This document shows positions 9,108-18,900 of a DNA stretch of 25,791 nucleotides, piece by piece (the first letter of the stretch is position 1; every line of letters begins with the position of its first letter). Source of the stretch: Ascoidea tarda (nom. inval.) (taxonomy: Eukaryota > Ascomycota > Saccharomycetes > Ascoideales > Ascoideaceae); assembly GCA_030560485.1 (NCBI GenBank), contig JAKTTS010000203.1:1-25791 (forward strand), given 5' to 3'. The notes beneath the pieces are model-generated. The model was not told the origin of the DNA, made no database searches, and was given only the letters and a program-made list of their open reading frames with translations. Made by a program: the position numbers and the translations under genes.

Positions 9108-12100
9108 ATGTCATTACCCAAAGAGATTTTCGAATTGTTATTGGACCAGTATAAACAAGATGAATCCAATTCTAGCTCAAACTCAAGCTCAAGCTCAAGC
9201 TCAAGCTCAAGTTCAAGTTCAAGTTCAAGTTCAAGCCCAACTTCTGGCTCAAAACCAAATCCATCTCTTAGCATTAATAATTCAAAAAAAAATAGATCAG
9301 CCAAAAATAAAAGAAATCCAAAGAAGAAAATTACATCCACTGGAAATATTATTTCCAACAAGACTGAAGGGTCTGCTTATGAAAACTCCAAAAGCTCAAA
9401 ACAACCTGTGAGAAATGAAAAATCCGGTAAAAACAAAGTAAAAGAAAAAGAAAAAGAAGAAAAAAAATTTATTAATTTAGATAATAGCATCATTAACAAT
9501 GAAAATAAAAATGAAAATCAGTTAATTGATTCCATCTTGGCAGATGCCTCGAAAAATTTACAGAATTTTAACAATAAAGAGAATTTTTCAAATATAAACA
9601 AATTGAAAAAAAATGAAAATATCTCTAAAATAATTACAATTAATCCCTTACAAAAAAAACAAATATCTGAAAACTTACAAAAAATGGATGATTATATAAT
9701 TGTATCCAGTGATTCAGATGATAATTTTATTGACGAATTTAATGAAGAGCCAGTTCAATTTGATGAAGTTTCTTGGGAAGAAAATTACGCAAATGATAAT
9801 AAAAATAAAAATATTAATCTCAATTTAAGTGAAAAAAATAACGTGAATGTTATCATTGAAGATGCTTCTAATCAAAATACATATAAAAATAAATCTAATA
9901 AAATTCTTAATAATGATAACAAAGACAGTGATGACGATGACAGTGATGACGAGCTTGAAGATTTATTGAATTTTGATTCTGATAATAAAAATCTGTTTTT
10001 GGACGTATTCAAAAATATAAATACAGGCTCATCAAAACCAGATGAAGAAGTTTTGAATGTTACTATTAAGAAGAATTTAAATGAAAGCAATAAGAAAAAA
10101 GATAGAAAATTTTTAATAATTTCTAAAGAAGAAAGAGATTTTAGGAAAAAAATCCATATATTATATTTAGTCTGTATGATAATTCATGGGAAAATTAGAA
10201 ATAAATGGATAAATGATCCAATGTTATTAAATTTTCTATTGGCTAATTTTGTTACAAAGAAAGTGCTTACCGAATTGCATCCTCATAAATTTTCAAATAA
10301 AAAACAACTAAATGGATTATATTCTCGGAAATTCTTAGATGGTTTAAAACGGTTGATGTTATTTTGGTCAAATATTTTTAAAGTGAGTAATTATAATTCA
10401 GGAATATTTAAAAAAAAATGGAGCGAAATATTGAGTAGTGATTTCCCATCGGAATCAATTAATTTTAATAAGTTTACTGATTCTATATTAAGACTTAATG
10501 CTGGTAGAGATATTGCAGCACAAGGGTTTGTTGCGTTATTAAGAGCGGCAGATGTTAATGCAAGACTAATATTTTCCTTGCAACCACCAGATTTTACAAG
10601 TATATCTAAAACAAATTTAGATTTAAATTTAGAGATGGAAACAAATAATTTGAACAAAAGAAAGAGGCTGGATTTATCTCCAGTTAATTCTCGGAAAAGG
10701 AGTCGTGCAAATGTTGAGGTGAAGAGACCAAAGACGTCTATTGAAATAAAATTGAGTGAAATGTCTAGGAAAAATGGAAATTTTAAGAAATCAAAGGAAA
10801 AAAAGACTCCATTATTAAGACCATTGAATCCGTATTTATCACCATATCCTGTATTTTGGGCCGAGGCATGGAATCCGTATATTAAAAAATGGATAACGAT
10901 TGATCCAATACACTTTAAGATTGTTGAAAACATTGTTAGAAAATCCAAACTAGAACCACCATTAAATGATGTTAGAAATCAATTAACATATGTGATTGGC
11001 TTTGATAAATTTGGGAATATAAAGGATATTACTAGAAGATATGCAAGTAATTATCTATCAAAAACCAGAAGAAAAAGAATTGATAGGGTTGATAACTGGA
11101 GTTTATGGTATAAAAAAATGTTGGAAACGTTATCTGAAAAAAGCAACAACAGGAAAAGTAAAATAGAAAGAGAGGTAGATTTTTTAGAAGATTTGGAGTT
11201 TAAAAAAAGAGATATTAACGAAGGTATGCCCAATAATTATCAGGATTTTAAAAATCATCCAGTGTATGCTTTAGAAGAACAATTGAAGCAAAATGAAATA
11301 CTATATCCTAAAAAAGCTTGTGGAACAATAAAATTAAAAGGTAAAAACAAATTGCTAAAAGTTTATCGAAGAGAAAATGTTCAAAAACTAAAATCTGTTA
11401 GAGCTTGGTTTATTAGCGGACGGATATTAAAGGTGGGAGCACGAACATTGCGAATCAGAAAGGCTAAACCTATGAAATTACGAGGGAAAAATTTTACAAG
11501 AGACTTTGATGAAGAAAATGAAGATGTTAGGTTATATGCTGAGTTTCAGACCGAATTGTATAAACCTCCACCGGTAAAGGATGGAAAGGTTCCAAAATCT
11601 GAGTATGGGAAAATTGAGGTTTTTCAGAAATCAATGATTCCAGAAGGAGGTGCATTGATAAGGGAAAAATTTGCTGCAAGGGCTGCAAAGATTATTGGTG
11701 TTGATTATGCGTTAGCAGTTGAGGGATTTGAGTTTTCTGGAAGAAGCGTAGCTTCAAAAATTCCAGGCATAGTTGTTGCAGAAGAATACAAAGAAGCAGT
11801 ATTATTAGTCTGTGATCAACTTTGTCAAGACCGAATTGAACAAGAAAAAAATGATATTGAAATGATTGCATTGAGTGCTTGGAAAATATTAATAAATAGT
11901 TTGGTTGTGGAAGACAGATTAAACAGAGAGCATGGGGAAATCATTGAGGACGAAAAAACAATAAATTCAAAAGATATTATGGAATCCGATTTAAAAGATA
12001 ATATAGAAAATGAGTTAGAAAGAGAATTAGAGGAAAAATTAAAACGAAACAAAGAAACCGCAGATAATATTGAGGCTGGAGGATTTGAGCCAGAAGGATT

Positions 12101-12491
12101 TGAACCGGGTGGTTTTTTTGCTGCAAAATCTGAATACGTTGATGAAAATGCGTATCAAAATAGTTCTGAAAAATTGGATGCAGGATCAGACTTGTTTGAC
12201 AAAGCTGAGGTTGATGAAGATGCTGGTGCTGGTGCTAGGTTTATAAAGAACGATTTAATTGAAGTTTCTGAAAATGAAGACCTCAAAGAGGATTGCAAAA
12301 AAACAGACAATAAAGACAATAAAGACAAATATGAGCTGTACAAAAACAACAAGAACCAAGATTGCTCTAATAAAGAAACGCTGACACAGCAACTGGACAA
12401 TTCTGAGGAGAATACAGCAGAGGAAGCAGGTTTTGCTGCTGGAGACGACGATGAGCTTTATGCGGATTCCGACTTTGAGTACAGCGACTGA
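9108..12491 (+). CDS. RAD4: DNA damage recognition protein Rad4 (XPC homologue)
   Basis: Rad4, with Rad23, recognises helix-distorting lesions in nucleotide excision repair in the nucleus. From the ATG at 9108 the protein is 1127 residues. A disordered N-terminus (Ser run at about 20-45, then Lys/Asn-rich and acidic) is followed by the transglutaminase-like domain. That domain includes AGRDIAAQGFVALLRAA near 465 and the hallmark PVFWAEAWNPYIKKWITIDP near 585. BHD1 begins around MPNNYQDFKNHPVYALEEQL (near 710), then BHD2, and BHD3 carries EVFQKSMIPEGGALI near 837 through GIVVAEEYKEAVL. A long acidic Asn/Glu/Asp tail follows. Saccharomyces Rad4 is 754 residues, so the excess is in the low-complexity ends and in an insert within the transglutaminase region. 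The frame opens upstream at a GTG, but the first ATG is the likely start. Confidence 0.95.
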   Translation: MSLPKEIFELLLDQYKQDESNSSSNSSSSSSSSSSSSSSSSSSPTSGSKPNPSLSINNSKKNRSAKNKRNPKKKITSTGNIISNKTEGSAYENSKSSKQPVRNEKSGKNKVKEKEKEEKKFINLDNSIINNENKNENQLIDSILADASKNLQNFNNKENFSNINKLKKNENISKIITINPLQKKQISENLQKMDDYIIVSSDSDDNFIDEFNEEPVQFDEVSWEENYANDNKNKNINLNLSEKNNVNVIIEDASNQNTYKNKSNKILNNDNKDSDDDDSDDELEDLLNFDSDNKNLFLDVFKNINTGSSKPDEEVLNVTIKKNLNESNKKKDRKFLIISKEERDFRKKIHILYLVCMIIHGKIRNKWINDPMLLNFLLANFVTKKVLTELHPHKFSNKKQLNGLYSRKFLDGLKRLMLFWSNIFKVSNYNSGIFKKKWSEILSSDFPSESINFNKFTDSILRLNAGRDIAAQGFVALLRAADVNARLIFSLQPPDFTSISKTNLDLNLEMETNNLNKRKRLDLSPVNSRKRSRANVEVKRPKTSIEIKLSEMSRKNGNFKKSKEKKTPLLRPLNPYLSPYPVFWAEAWNPYIKKWITIDPIHFKIVENIVRKSKLEPPLNDVRNQLTYVIGFDKFGNIKDITRRYASNYLSKTRRKRIDRVDNWSLWYKKMLETLSEKSNNRKSKIEREVDFLEDLEFKKRDINEGMPNNYQDFKNHPVYALEEQLKQNEILYPKKACGTIKLKGKNKLLKVYRRENVQKLKSVRAWFISGRILKVGARTLRIRKAKPMKLRGKNFTRDFDEENEDVRLYAEFQTELYKPPPVKDGKVPKSEYGKIEVFQKSMIPEGGALIREKFAARAAKIIGVDYALAVEGFEFSGRSVASKIPGIVVAEEYKEAVLLVCDQLCQDRIEQEKNDIEMIALSAWKILINSLVVEDRLNREHGEIIEDEKTINSKDIMESDLKDNIENELERELEEKLKRNKETADNIEAGGFEPEGFEPGGFFAAKSEYVDENAYQNSSEKLDAGSDLFDKAEVDEDAGAGARFIKNDLIEVSENEDLKEDCKKTDNKDNKDKYELYKNNKNQDCSNKETLTQQLDNSEENTAEEAGFAAGDDDELYADSDFEYSD
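9176..9236 (+). repeat. Hexanucleotide repeat inside RAD4 (Ser tract)
   Basis: CTCAAG units grade into TTCAAG units and encode uninterrupted Ser (TCA alternating with AGC/AGT). The array is unstable in principle and probably length-polymorphic. The other two frames give Gln/Ala or Gln/Val runs. Confidence 0.85.
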
Positions 12492-12539
12492 GACCCACAG
12501 CAGTGGTTTCGCTTCTCCGGATTTAAGGTTCTATGGCCG

Positions 12540-12550
12540 CGGAAGGCCCG
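12540..12550. promoter_or_regulatory. Inverted CGG-N5-CCG element upstream of XAN1
   Basis: CGGAAGGCCCG has inverted CGG triplets about 260 bases upstream of the XAN1 ATG. Purine-catabolic genes in fungi are controlled by a Zn2Cys6 activator (UaY in Aspergillus, whose relative Ppr1 in yeast uses CGG-N6-CCG). The spacing here is five, so the match is suggestive only. Confidence 0.35.
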
Positions 12551-12690
12551 CGGCGGAAAAGGCGCTGGAGATGAGGAAGCAATTCGCTGGGCCTGAAGCT
12601 GTTTCTGCTTCTTTGGTGTTGAAAAAACTTTCGCAACACCGGCAGCAGGACTGTTCGGCTTTTCAGCAGCAAGGGAGCTGTTTTGAATGG

Positions 12691-12698
12691 TATAAATA
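12691..12698 (+). promoter_or_regulatory. TATA box of XAN1
   Basis: TATAAATA lies 120 bases upstream of the ATG at 12811, a typical yeast spacing, at the border where GC-rich sequence gives way to AT-rich leader. Confidence 0.6.
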
Positions 12699-12810
12699 CT
12701 CAATGAGTTTCCTCGATGTTGTCTGTTGCATTTTTCTTCTTCACTACTATTCACTACTATTCACTCACAATAGATATTCACACTAGAAACTTTGCTTTTA
12801 TATTTTAGAA

Positions 12811-13929
12811 ATGTCATTACAAGCTATTCCATTGAATGATGCTCCCTTTGGTGCAATTATCAAATTACCTGAAAATGTTAACGATCCCTCTAAGTTGAGT
12901 GAAGAGGATTTCAAATTGCTTGAGAAAGCTTTGCACACTTATTTGGTCATTGTTATTCCTGATCAACAAAAGTTATCACCCAAGTCTCAATTCGAGCTAA
13001 CAACAATGTTTGATGATACTTGTTCTAAAACAAGCAACAATTACGGTCATGGTAAAACATTCAGACACGAAAATTCAGTTTTGAGGAAAGATGGTACAAC
13101 CATTCCAAATCAACCGCAAGTTCAGGTCATTGGTAATGGTTATTGGAAAAACCATTATGGTTTAGATGATTTCAAATTGACACAACCTTCTCATAAGACC
13201 TTTCATAAAGACACTTTATCAGATTATGAGTTAACAAATAAACAAACCAGATTTTACAGATGGCATATTGATTCAGCTTTATACGAATTGTCTCCTCCAA
13301 AATGTACCACTTTATTGGGTATTCATGTTCCAAATTCAGATGAAAAGCAAAAGATCATCTATCATGATTCCAAAGATGAATTGCAAATAACAAAAGGCGC
13401 CACTGCATTTTTGAATGGAAAGACTGCCTTTGATTTATTGTCTCCAGAAGACAAGGAATTTGCATTGAATTCAACTGTCGTATATGCTCCTCATCCTTAC
13501 ATTTTCATTTCAAAGGCCAAGTCTACTTCTGATGGGATCACAATGGTCAGTGAAAACAAAGAAAGATCATTTGATGAATTGCCCGAATGGGAGGAATCTA
13601 AGATTAAAAAATTGCCCATGGTTTGGACAAATCCAACAACTAGGAACCATCATTTGCAATTCCATGGATCTTGTGCTTATAAAATAATTAACAACAAAAC
13701 CGGCGAAGAACTACCAATGGAAGAGACAAGAAATTTATTGCAGAGATTTTACAGGCCTGCTATTTCTCCCCAAAACATCTACTGCCATTCGTGGAGTGAA
13801 GGCGACTTGGTTATTTTTTATAATAGAGGTGTTTCGCATTCAGTAACTGGCGAATTTGACGAAGAAGAAAAGAGATTGATGCACCAGTGCAACATTGCTT
13901 CTGGCGAAGACCCAATATGTATCAATTAG
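12811..13929 (+). CDS. XAN1: Fe(II)/2-oxoglutarate-dependent xanthine dioxygenase (XanA type)
   Basis: It converts xanthine to uric acid using 2-oxoglutarate and O2, replacing the molybdenum enzyme xanthine dehydrogenase in some fungi, and so opens purines as a nitrogen source. The 372-residue protein belongs to the TauD-like family. The metal triad is visible: His152-x-Asp154 in FYRWHIDSAL and His343 in NRGVSHSV. These sit three residues after the ligands I recall for Aspergillus XanA (149/151/340). Gln359 and Asn361 in MHQCNIAS have the same offset from XanA substrate-site residues 356 and 358. The usual TauD alternative would be a sulfonate dioxygenase (Jlp1), but the HID context and the C-terminal CNIASGEDP favour XanA. 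It has its own TATA promoter. No other purine-pathway gene lies in the window. Confidence 0.88.
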   Translation: MSLQAIPLNDAPFGAIIKLPENVNDPSKLSEEDFKLLEKALHTYLVIVIPDQQKLSPKSQFELTTMFDDTCSKTSNNYGHGKTFRHENSVLRKDGTTIPNQPQVQVIGNGYWKNHYGLDDFKLTQPSHKTFHKDTLSDYELTNKQTRFYRWHIDSALYELSPPKCTTLLGIHVPNSDEKQKIIYHDSKDELQITKGATAFLNGKTAFDLLSPEDKEFALNSTVVYAPHPYIFISKAKSTSDGITMVSENKERSFDELPEWEESKIKKLPMVWTNPTTRNHHLQFHGSCAYKIINNKTGEELPMEETRNLLQRFYRPAISPQNIYCHSWSEGDLVIFYNRGVSHSVTGEFDEEEKRLMHQCNIASGEDPICIN

Positions 13930-14310
13930 ATAGTTATATAATAATATTCCTTAGTTAAGCGTTTCTTTTAATACATTTCCTTTATATTCTCTCTAATATA
14001 ACCTCCAAGCGGGCCATTTCTATGGATGTAGGACGTGGTTTTGGATGAAAGCTCTCTTTTTTGCTCGCCTTTCTAATTGAAATTCAACTGCAGATAATTA
14101 GGAAATCATATTTGTTAAAACTCCATTAATCATTGCCAATTTTACCTTCTAATCCAAATATTGCATGCCATTGGGCGAGATTAAAATTGTAATCACTCAT
14201 TAGCTTGCTGCTACAAAGAATACTACAACAGAAAAAAAAGCCAGTTCAAAGTGTCTTCCTCACAATTTGATTCAAATTTGATTTCATATCAAAGATCAAA
14301 AAGATTAAAA
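13930..14310. other. XAN1-UBA3 intergenic region
   Basis: AT-rich 3' flank of XAN1 followed by the UBA3 upstream region. It has a start-stop (atgtag at 14022) and a 12-codon upstream frame (ATG at 14165), both short and of unknown effect. The UBA3 frame is open without an ATG from about 14185. I see no RNA gene. Confidence 0.5.
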
Positions 14311-15588
14311 ATGTCAAATGAACCAAAGAAAGGAGATAGCTCGATTTTGCCCTTTTTTAATCAAAGTGGTCCATTCACTAATGAACTATTTGAACCCGAT
14401 GCTGACGACATCTTGTCTAGATTATCCAGCTCTAAAATCTTAGTGCTTGGTGCTGGCGGTTTAGGTTGCGAAATCTTAAAAAACCTTTCATTATCCGGAT
14501 TTAAACAAATTCATATTATTGATATGGATACGATTGATATTTCCAATCTTAACAGACAGTTTTTATTTAGAAATACTGATATTGGTGAATATAAAGCTGA
14601 AACCGCCGCTAATTTTATTAAAAAAAGAATCAAAAATGTGCTGGTAACTCCACATAATTGTCGGATTCAAGATAAAGACCTTGATTTTTATAAACAGTTC
14701 AGTTTGATAATTTGTGGCTTGGACAGTATTGAAGCAAGGAGATGGATAAACAAAACAGTTTTCAGCTTAATTGATCCAGAGGATGTTGAAAGCATAATAC
14801 CAATCATCGATGGTGGAACTGAGGGTTTTAGAGGTCAAACTAGATTCATTATCCCTACAATGACCTCTTGTTATGAATGCAACTTGGATTTGTTGGGCAC
14901 AAAGAAAACATATCCAGTTTGTACAATAGCCAATACCCCAAGGATACCAGAACATTGTATCGAATGGGCAAGTTTATTGGAATGGCCAAAATATTTCCCT
15001 TATAGAAAATACAACACTGATAATCAAGACGATATCAATTGGATATATGAAAAAGCACTAGAAAGATCAAAAATATTTAATATAAACAATATTACAAAAT
15101 CTTTAACTTTGGGTGTAATTAAAAATATCATTCCTTCCATTGCTTCAACAAATGCTATAGTTGCAGCTGCTTGTTGCAATGAAGCCTTTAAATTCATCAC
15201 TGATTGCAATCCCATTTTAGAGTATTATATGAGTTATTCTGGCGATCTGGAAATTTTTGCTCACGTATTCAAACCAGAACAAAATCAAGATTGTTCAATC
15301 TGCGGATCTAAATATGAAAGAGTTTCAATCAAAAGATGGTTTAAACTAAAGGATTTAATAGCTTATTTAATCCAGAAACTGGATTTGAATTTGAAAAACC
15401 CCTCGTTAGTCTCTTCTGATAATAATAAAGATTTATATCTTGCTTTTCCTCCTCAGCTAGAAAAAATTACTAGAAGAAATTTGAATAAATTAATTACTGA
15501 ATTAATTGATGATAATGAATTGCTTATTGTAACTGATCCAAATTTGCCTAAGGCTATGAAATTGCATGTTCATTTTGATGATAATTGA
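14311..15588 (+). CDS. UBA3: NEDD8/Rub1-activating enzyme E1 catalytic subunit Uba3
   Basis: With Ula1 (APP-BP1) it adenylates Rub1/NEDD8, forms the thioester and passes it to Ubc12 for cullin neddylation. From the ATG at 14311 the protein has 425 residues. The nucleotide-binding motif VLGAGGLGCEIL places GAGGLG at 47-52, and IDISNLNRQFLFR follows, with GEYKAE after it. The structural zinc ligands are probably SCYEC (Cys187/Cys190) and DCSIC later on. The catalytic cysteine is Cys204 in PVCTIANTPRIPEHCIEW, the Uba3-specific signature. The last 80-90 residues look like the ubiquitin-fold domain that binds Ubc12, so this is the full metazoan-like layout; Saccharomyces Uba3 (299 residues) lacks it. 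The frame continues upstream to a GTG at 14251, but no ATG lies there. Confidence 0.93.
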   Translation: MSNEPKKGDSSILPFFNQSGPFTNELFEPDADDILSRLSSSKILVLGAGGLGCEILKNLSLSGFKQIHIIDMDTIDISNLNRQFLFRNTDIGEYKAETAANFIKKRIKNVLVTPHNCRIQDKDLDFYKQFSLIICGLDSIEARRWINKTVFSLIDPEDVESIIPIIDGGTEGFRGQTRFIIPTMTSCYECNLDLLGTKKTYPVCTIANTPRIPEHCIEWASLLEWPKYFPYRKYNTDNQDDINWIYEKALERSKIFNINNITKSLTLGVIKNIIPSIASTNAIVAAACCNEAFKFITDCNPILEYYMSYSGDLEIFAHVFKPEQNQDCSICGSKYERVSIKRWFKLKDLIAYLIQKLDLNLKNPSLVSSDNNKDLYLAFPPQLEKITRRNLNKLITELIDDNELLIVTDPNLPKAMKLHVHFDDN

Positions 15589-15940
15589 TGATTAATTTTC
15601 TTAATAATAGCCATATTATAGATTTCTCTGCTAAGGTTCTATAGATCAATTAATGTTGCATTACAATACGCTACATCGTAGTGTTGAAATATATTATACG
15701 TATAAAAAAGATTATAAATCCAAAAACAAAAAAAAAAATTAAAAAATAAAGCAGTAATTAAGCAGTTAATGTCCATTGGAATTTTTAAAAACGTTAAATA
15801 GAAAAACAAAAGCACCAAAAGATAAAATTAAACCCAAGAAAATACAAAAATAAAAATAAAAATATAAACAGATAGAAGAAAAAACAAAAAAGTCAATATA
15901 AAAACAAAGTAGTTGGAAATAAAAATTATTATTGTGGTTA
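15589..15940. other. Convergent 3' flanks of UBA3 and the STE5-like gene
   Basis: This is A-rich DNA (long AAAA/AAATA runs from 15710 on) between two genes that end towards each other. It must hold both 3' ends. I see no other gene or structured RNA. Confidence 0.6.
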
Positions 15941-18900
15941 TCAGAGATGAAAACTGTCTATAGCACTATCAATATCCTGAAAGAGGTTGATCCAACCAGA
16001 ATCTGAATCAGTAGCTTTGTGATTAGCAGGAGAAATATTGTTAGAAACATTATCATTTTCATACAACGGCAAACTCTTATCAACATCCATATTGGAGTTC
16101 AAGTCAGAAGTATCTTTACTGGAGTGACTTTGCTCAACTTCATGCTTAGCAAAGACTCCTGGATCCGCAGTGTGATTGTCATTGAAGTCGGTTTTTTCTG
16201 CACTAGTTAAGCTTTGATGTGTTTGTAGATGATGTTGTTTTGATTTACTTTCAAAGTTATTATCTAAGTCATCTTCTTCTGAATCTTCGTCTGAATCATC
16301 ATCCGAATCATCTGAATCGTCATCATCGAAGGAAATGCTAAATGAGCTGCAGATTACTTCCATTAGGCTATCCCAAGAATGAACAAAAACAACTCTTTTG
16401 GCTAAAATTGAATTCCTTTTCATAGAGGATATTTCACTTTCATTTTTTATGCTGGGGAGCTCCAAGACAAGTTCTTGATGATCTTTGTTAAACTTTGGAA
16501 GGTTATATATTTGTTGAGTTGATAAATATAATACACTTAAATCACCACTAGTTTCATTCGGTATTATTTCTTGGTTATATAATTTGTTAATGTCAAAATT
16601 TTTCAAAATTGAGTGATTTATTATCCCCAAATTATCCCCAAATTTATTGTTAATGTTGTTGTTGACCAACAATGGGCCATCACAATAGTATGAATTAAAA
16701 TCGCTAAACGTTTCAATGATATAGATATTTTTAATTTTCAAAGATAGTGCTCTTAATATGTTTAGTAAACTTATTTGCAGGTCTTTTGACAAATCAATTT
16801 CTGTATTGAAAATAAAAATTAAATTTGAAGGTTTTTTAGTAGCTTTATTAACTTTTGTTATTGAGTTAATTTTAAAAGGTTTGTGAGTGATTTCATTAGA
16901 GGAATTATCACTTAATAAGCCCGAAAGAAAAAACTTATTATTAAGAGAGACATTTTCATTTTCAGTTTCACTATCATCAAAAACATTGTGGTCGAAAATA
17001 TTATTGTCAAATATATTATTTTCGAGACTATCTTTAGTGTTATTTTTATTATCAATTTCATGAATATTATCATTAATATCATTAATATAGCTATTATCAT
17101 TATTATCATTAACAAGTTCAAGAGTGGTACTATTATTAAAATCTGGTTGCAAAGCTATATTGTCAGATTTGCTTTCAGGTTCATGAACATTGAACTCTTC
17201 TTGGATTGGAGAAGGGCCTTCATTAACAACATTTAAAGTGGTTGTTATGACTTCAGAAGGAAAAACAAATTCACTATCACATAAAGCAGCACCCCATTTT
17301 TCAAGAACATTTTTAACATCATCATGAGATAGATAGATTGAACGAACTTCTTTATTGTTGATATCCCACTTTAAAGTTTTTGAGGTTGGTGTTTCAACAA
17401 CTGGGGAATTATTTCCACAATCGTTGTCTTTGAATTGAATAATTTTGAACTTGTTATAATCTAAGTTTATAATTATCAAGACTTCTGAGAATAGATACAA
17501 AATTCTTTGAGTAAAACGATTGCTATTATTAATTGAAATTGATAACTGGTCTACTAATCTCAAGGTGCCAAAATTGTCAAAATCTGAGTCTTTCAATAAA
17601 ATCTTTCTGTTTGGTGCATTAGTGTTTAATTTTGAGATTAGATGTGAGATTAGTTTATCTCTTAAATAAGATGGAGGGATTCTATTGTAGTAAGTGGATT
17701 TGTTGATTGATGAGTTTAGTGAGTTGGCGTAAAAACTGGATAAACTCATGGTTGAATCACGAAGACTTCTTTGGTTTCCATAAAATGAATCCACGGTATT
17801 TCTAGAAGACATTTGAGGTGGAGATGGTGACCTTGATGCTGATGATACTATTGAAGAAACAGCAGAAATAGAAGAGCCTCTAGAGAGTTTCTTTTCATGG
17901 CCTTTTCTACCTCTTGAGCTTGAATTTGTAGAAGAACTTGAAGAAAGTGAGTATCTGATTTCGGACAGTAGAAGTGGATTATTGTTACTATTATTGTTAT
18001 TGTCATTATTGAAAGAAGAAGGAATTTGTTTTTGTTCCGAATTCATGCTTTTGGTATTATATAAGTCAATTAGATGGTTTTGTTTAGTATTTTGATTATA
18101 AAATTGATTTCTGGATAAATTCTGAGTGGAATTGATAGGTTTATTGTTATGATTATAATCAGAAAATATGTTTGCAAAAGAAGGAGTCGGTTCATATAAA
18201 AGGTATAAGGTGACAAAATGGTCGACGAATTGGTCCAATTTTGGTATAGCTTTGAGATTACATACTGGACAATCAGGGAAAATTAGATCATATTTGTTAA
18301 TATTAATGTGGTTAATGTTATTGATGATATTAATGTTACTTGAGTTTCTGGATTTGTTATCTTCTACAAAGATTTTTAGACAAGTTTCATGAGAAGAGCA
18401 ATTACATTTTAATTTGATGATCTTTTCGATTTGATGATTGTTATTACTGTTGCTGATGTTATTTAGAGTTATATCTAGATCTTCATTACAAAAATTGCAT
18501 ACTAGGCTGTTATTACTCAGGCTTGAATTTCTGTTTAAAGAGTCCAAATTTTTTTTCTTTTTGAGAGAATTATTCGTGTAAATATAAGGTCTAACTTTTG
18601 GAGGAGACAAGTGAATTGATTTTTCTTTATTTGGGTAAATTGAAAAGTCTATGGAGTTTATTGTTGTTGCAGAATTCAAGGAGGAAGATTTTAAATGTTT
18701 TGATTTTTTCAATTGCTTTGATTGTTTTGGTGGTTTTGATGGCTTTGATGGCTTTGGGGGTTTTGGTGATTTTGATGGTTTTAGTGATTTTAGTTGTTTT
18801 GGAGATTTTAGCGTTTTGGCCGATTTTGAAGACGATAAGGATAAAGAGGAGTTTGAAGTTGAGTGAGAAGAGTATTTCATTAGTTTTGAGCTATAGTTGT

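Larger units (their letters stand above)
12492..12810. other. RAD4-XAN1 intergenic region, GC-rich with a clear core promoter
   Basis: The first 190 bases are GC-rich, including GGCCGCGGAAGGCCCGCGG, and then the sequence turns AT-rich near a TATA element. A separate 117-codon frame (12433-12786) overlaps the RAD4 end in another frame and is not credible as a gene. Confidence 0.65.

Noticed and set aside
9160-9411. Gln/Ala-rich frame inside RAD4
   Set aside because: It is another frame of the CTCAAG repeat, and the RAD4 frame is clearly the coding one.
13930-15940. snoRNA or other structured RNA in the gaps around UBA3
   Set aside because: I saw no paired C/D or H/ACA boxes and no stable stem structures; the gaps are simple AT-rich flanks.
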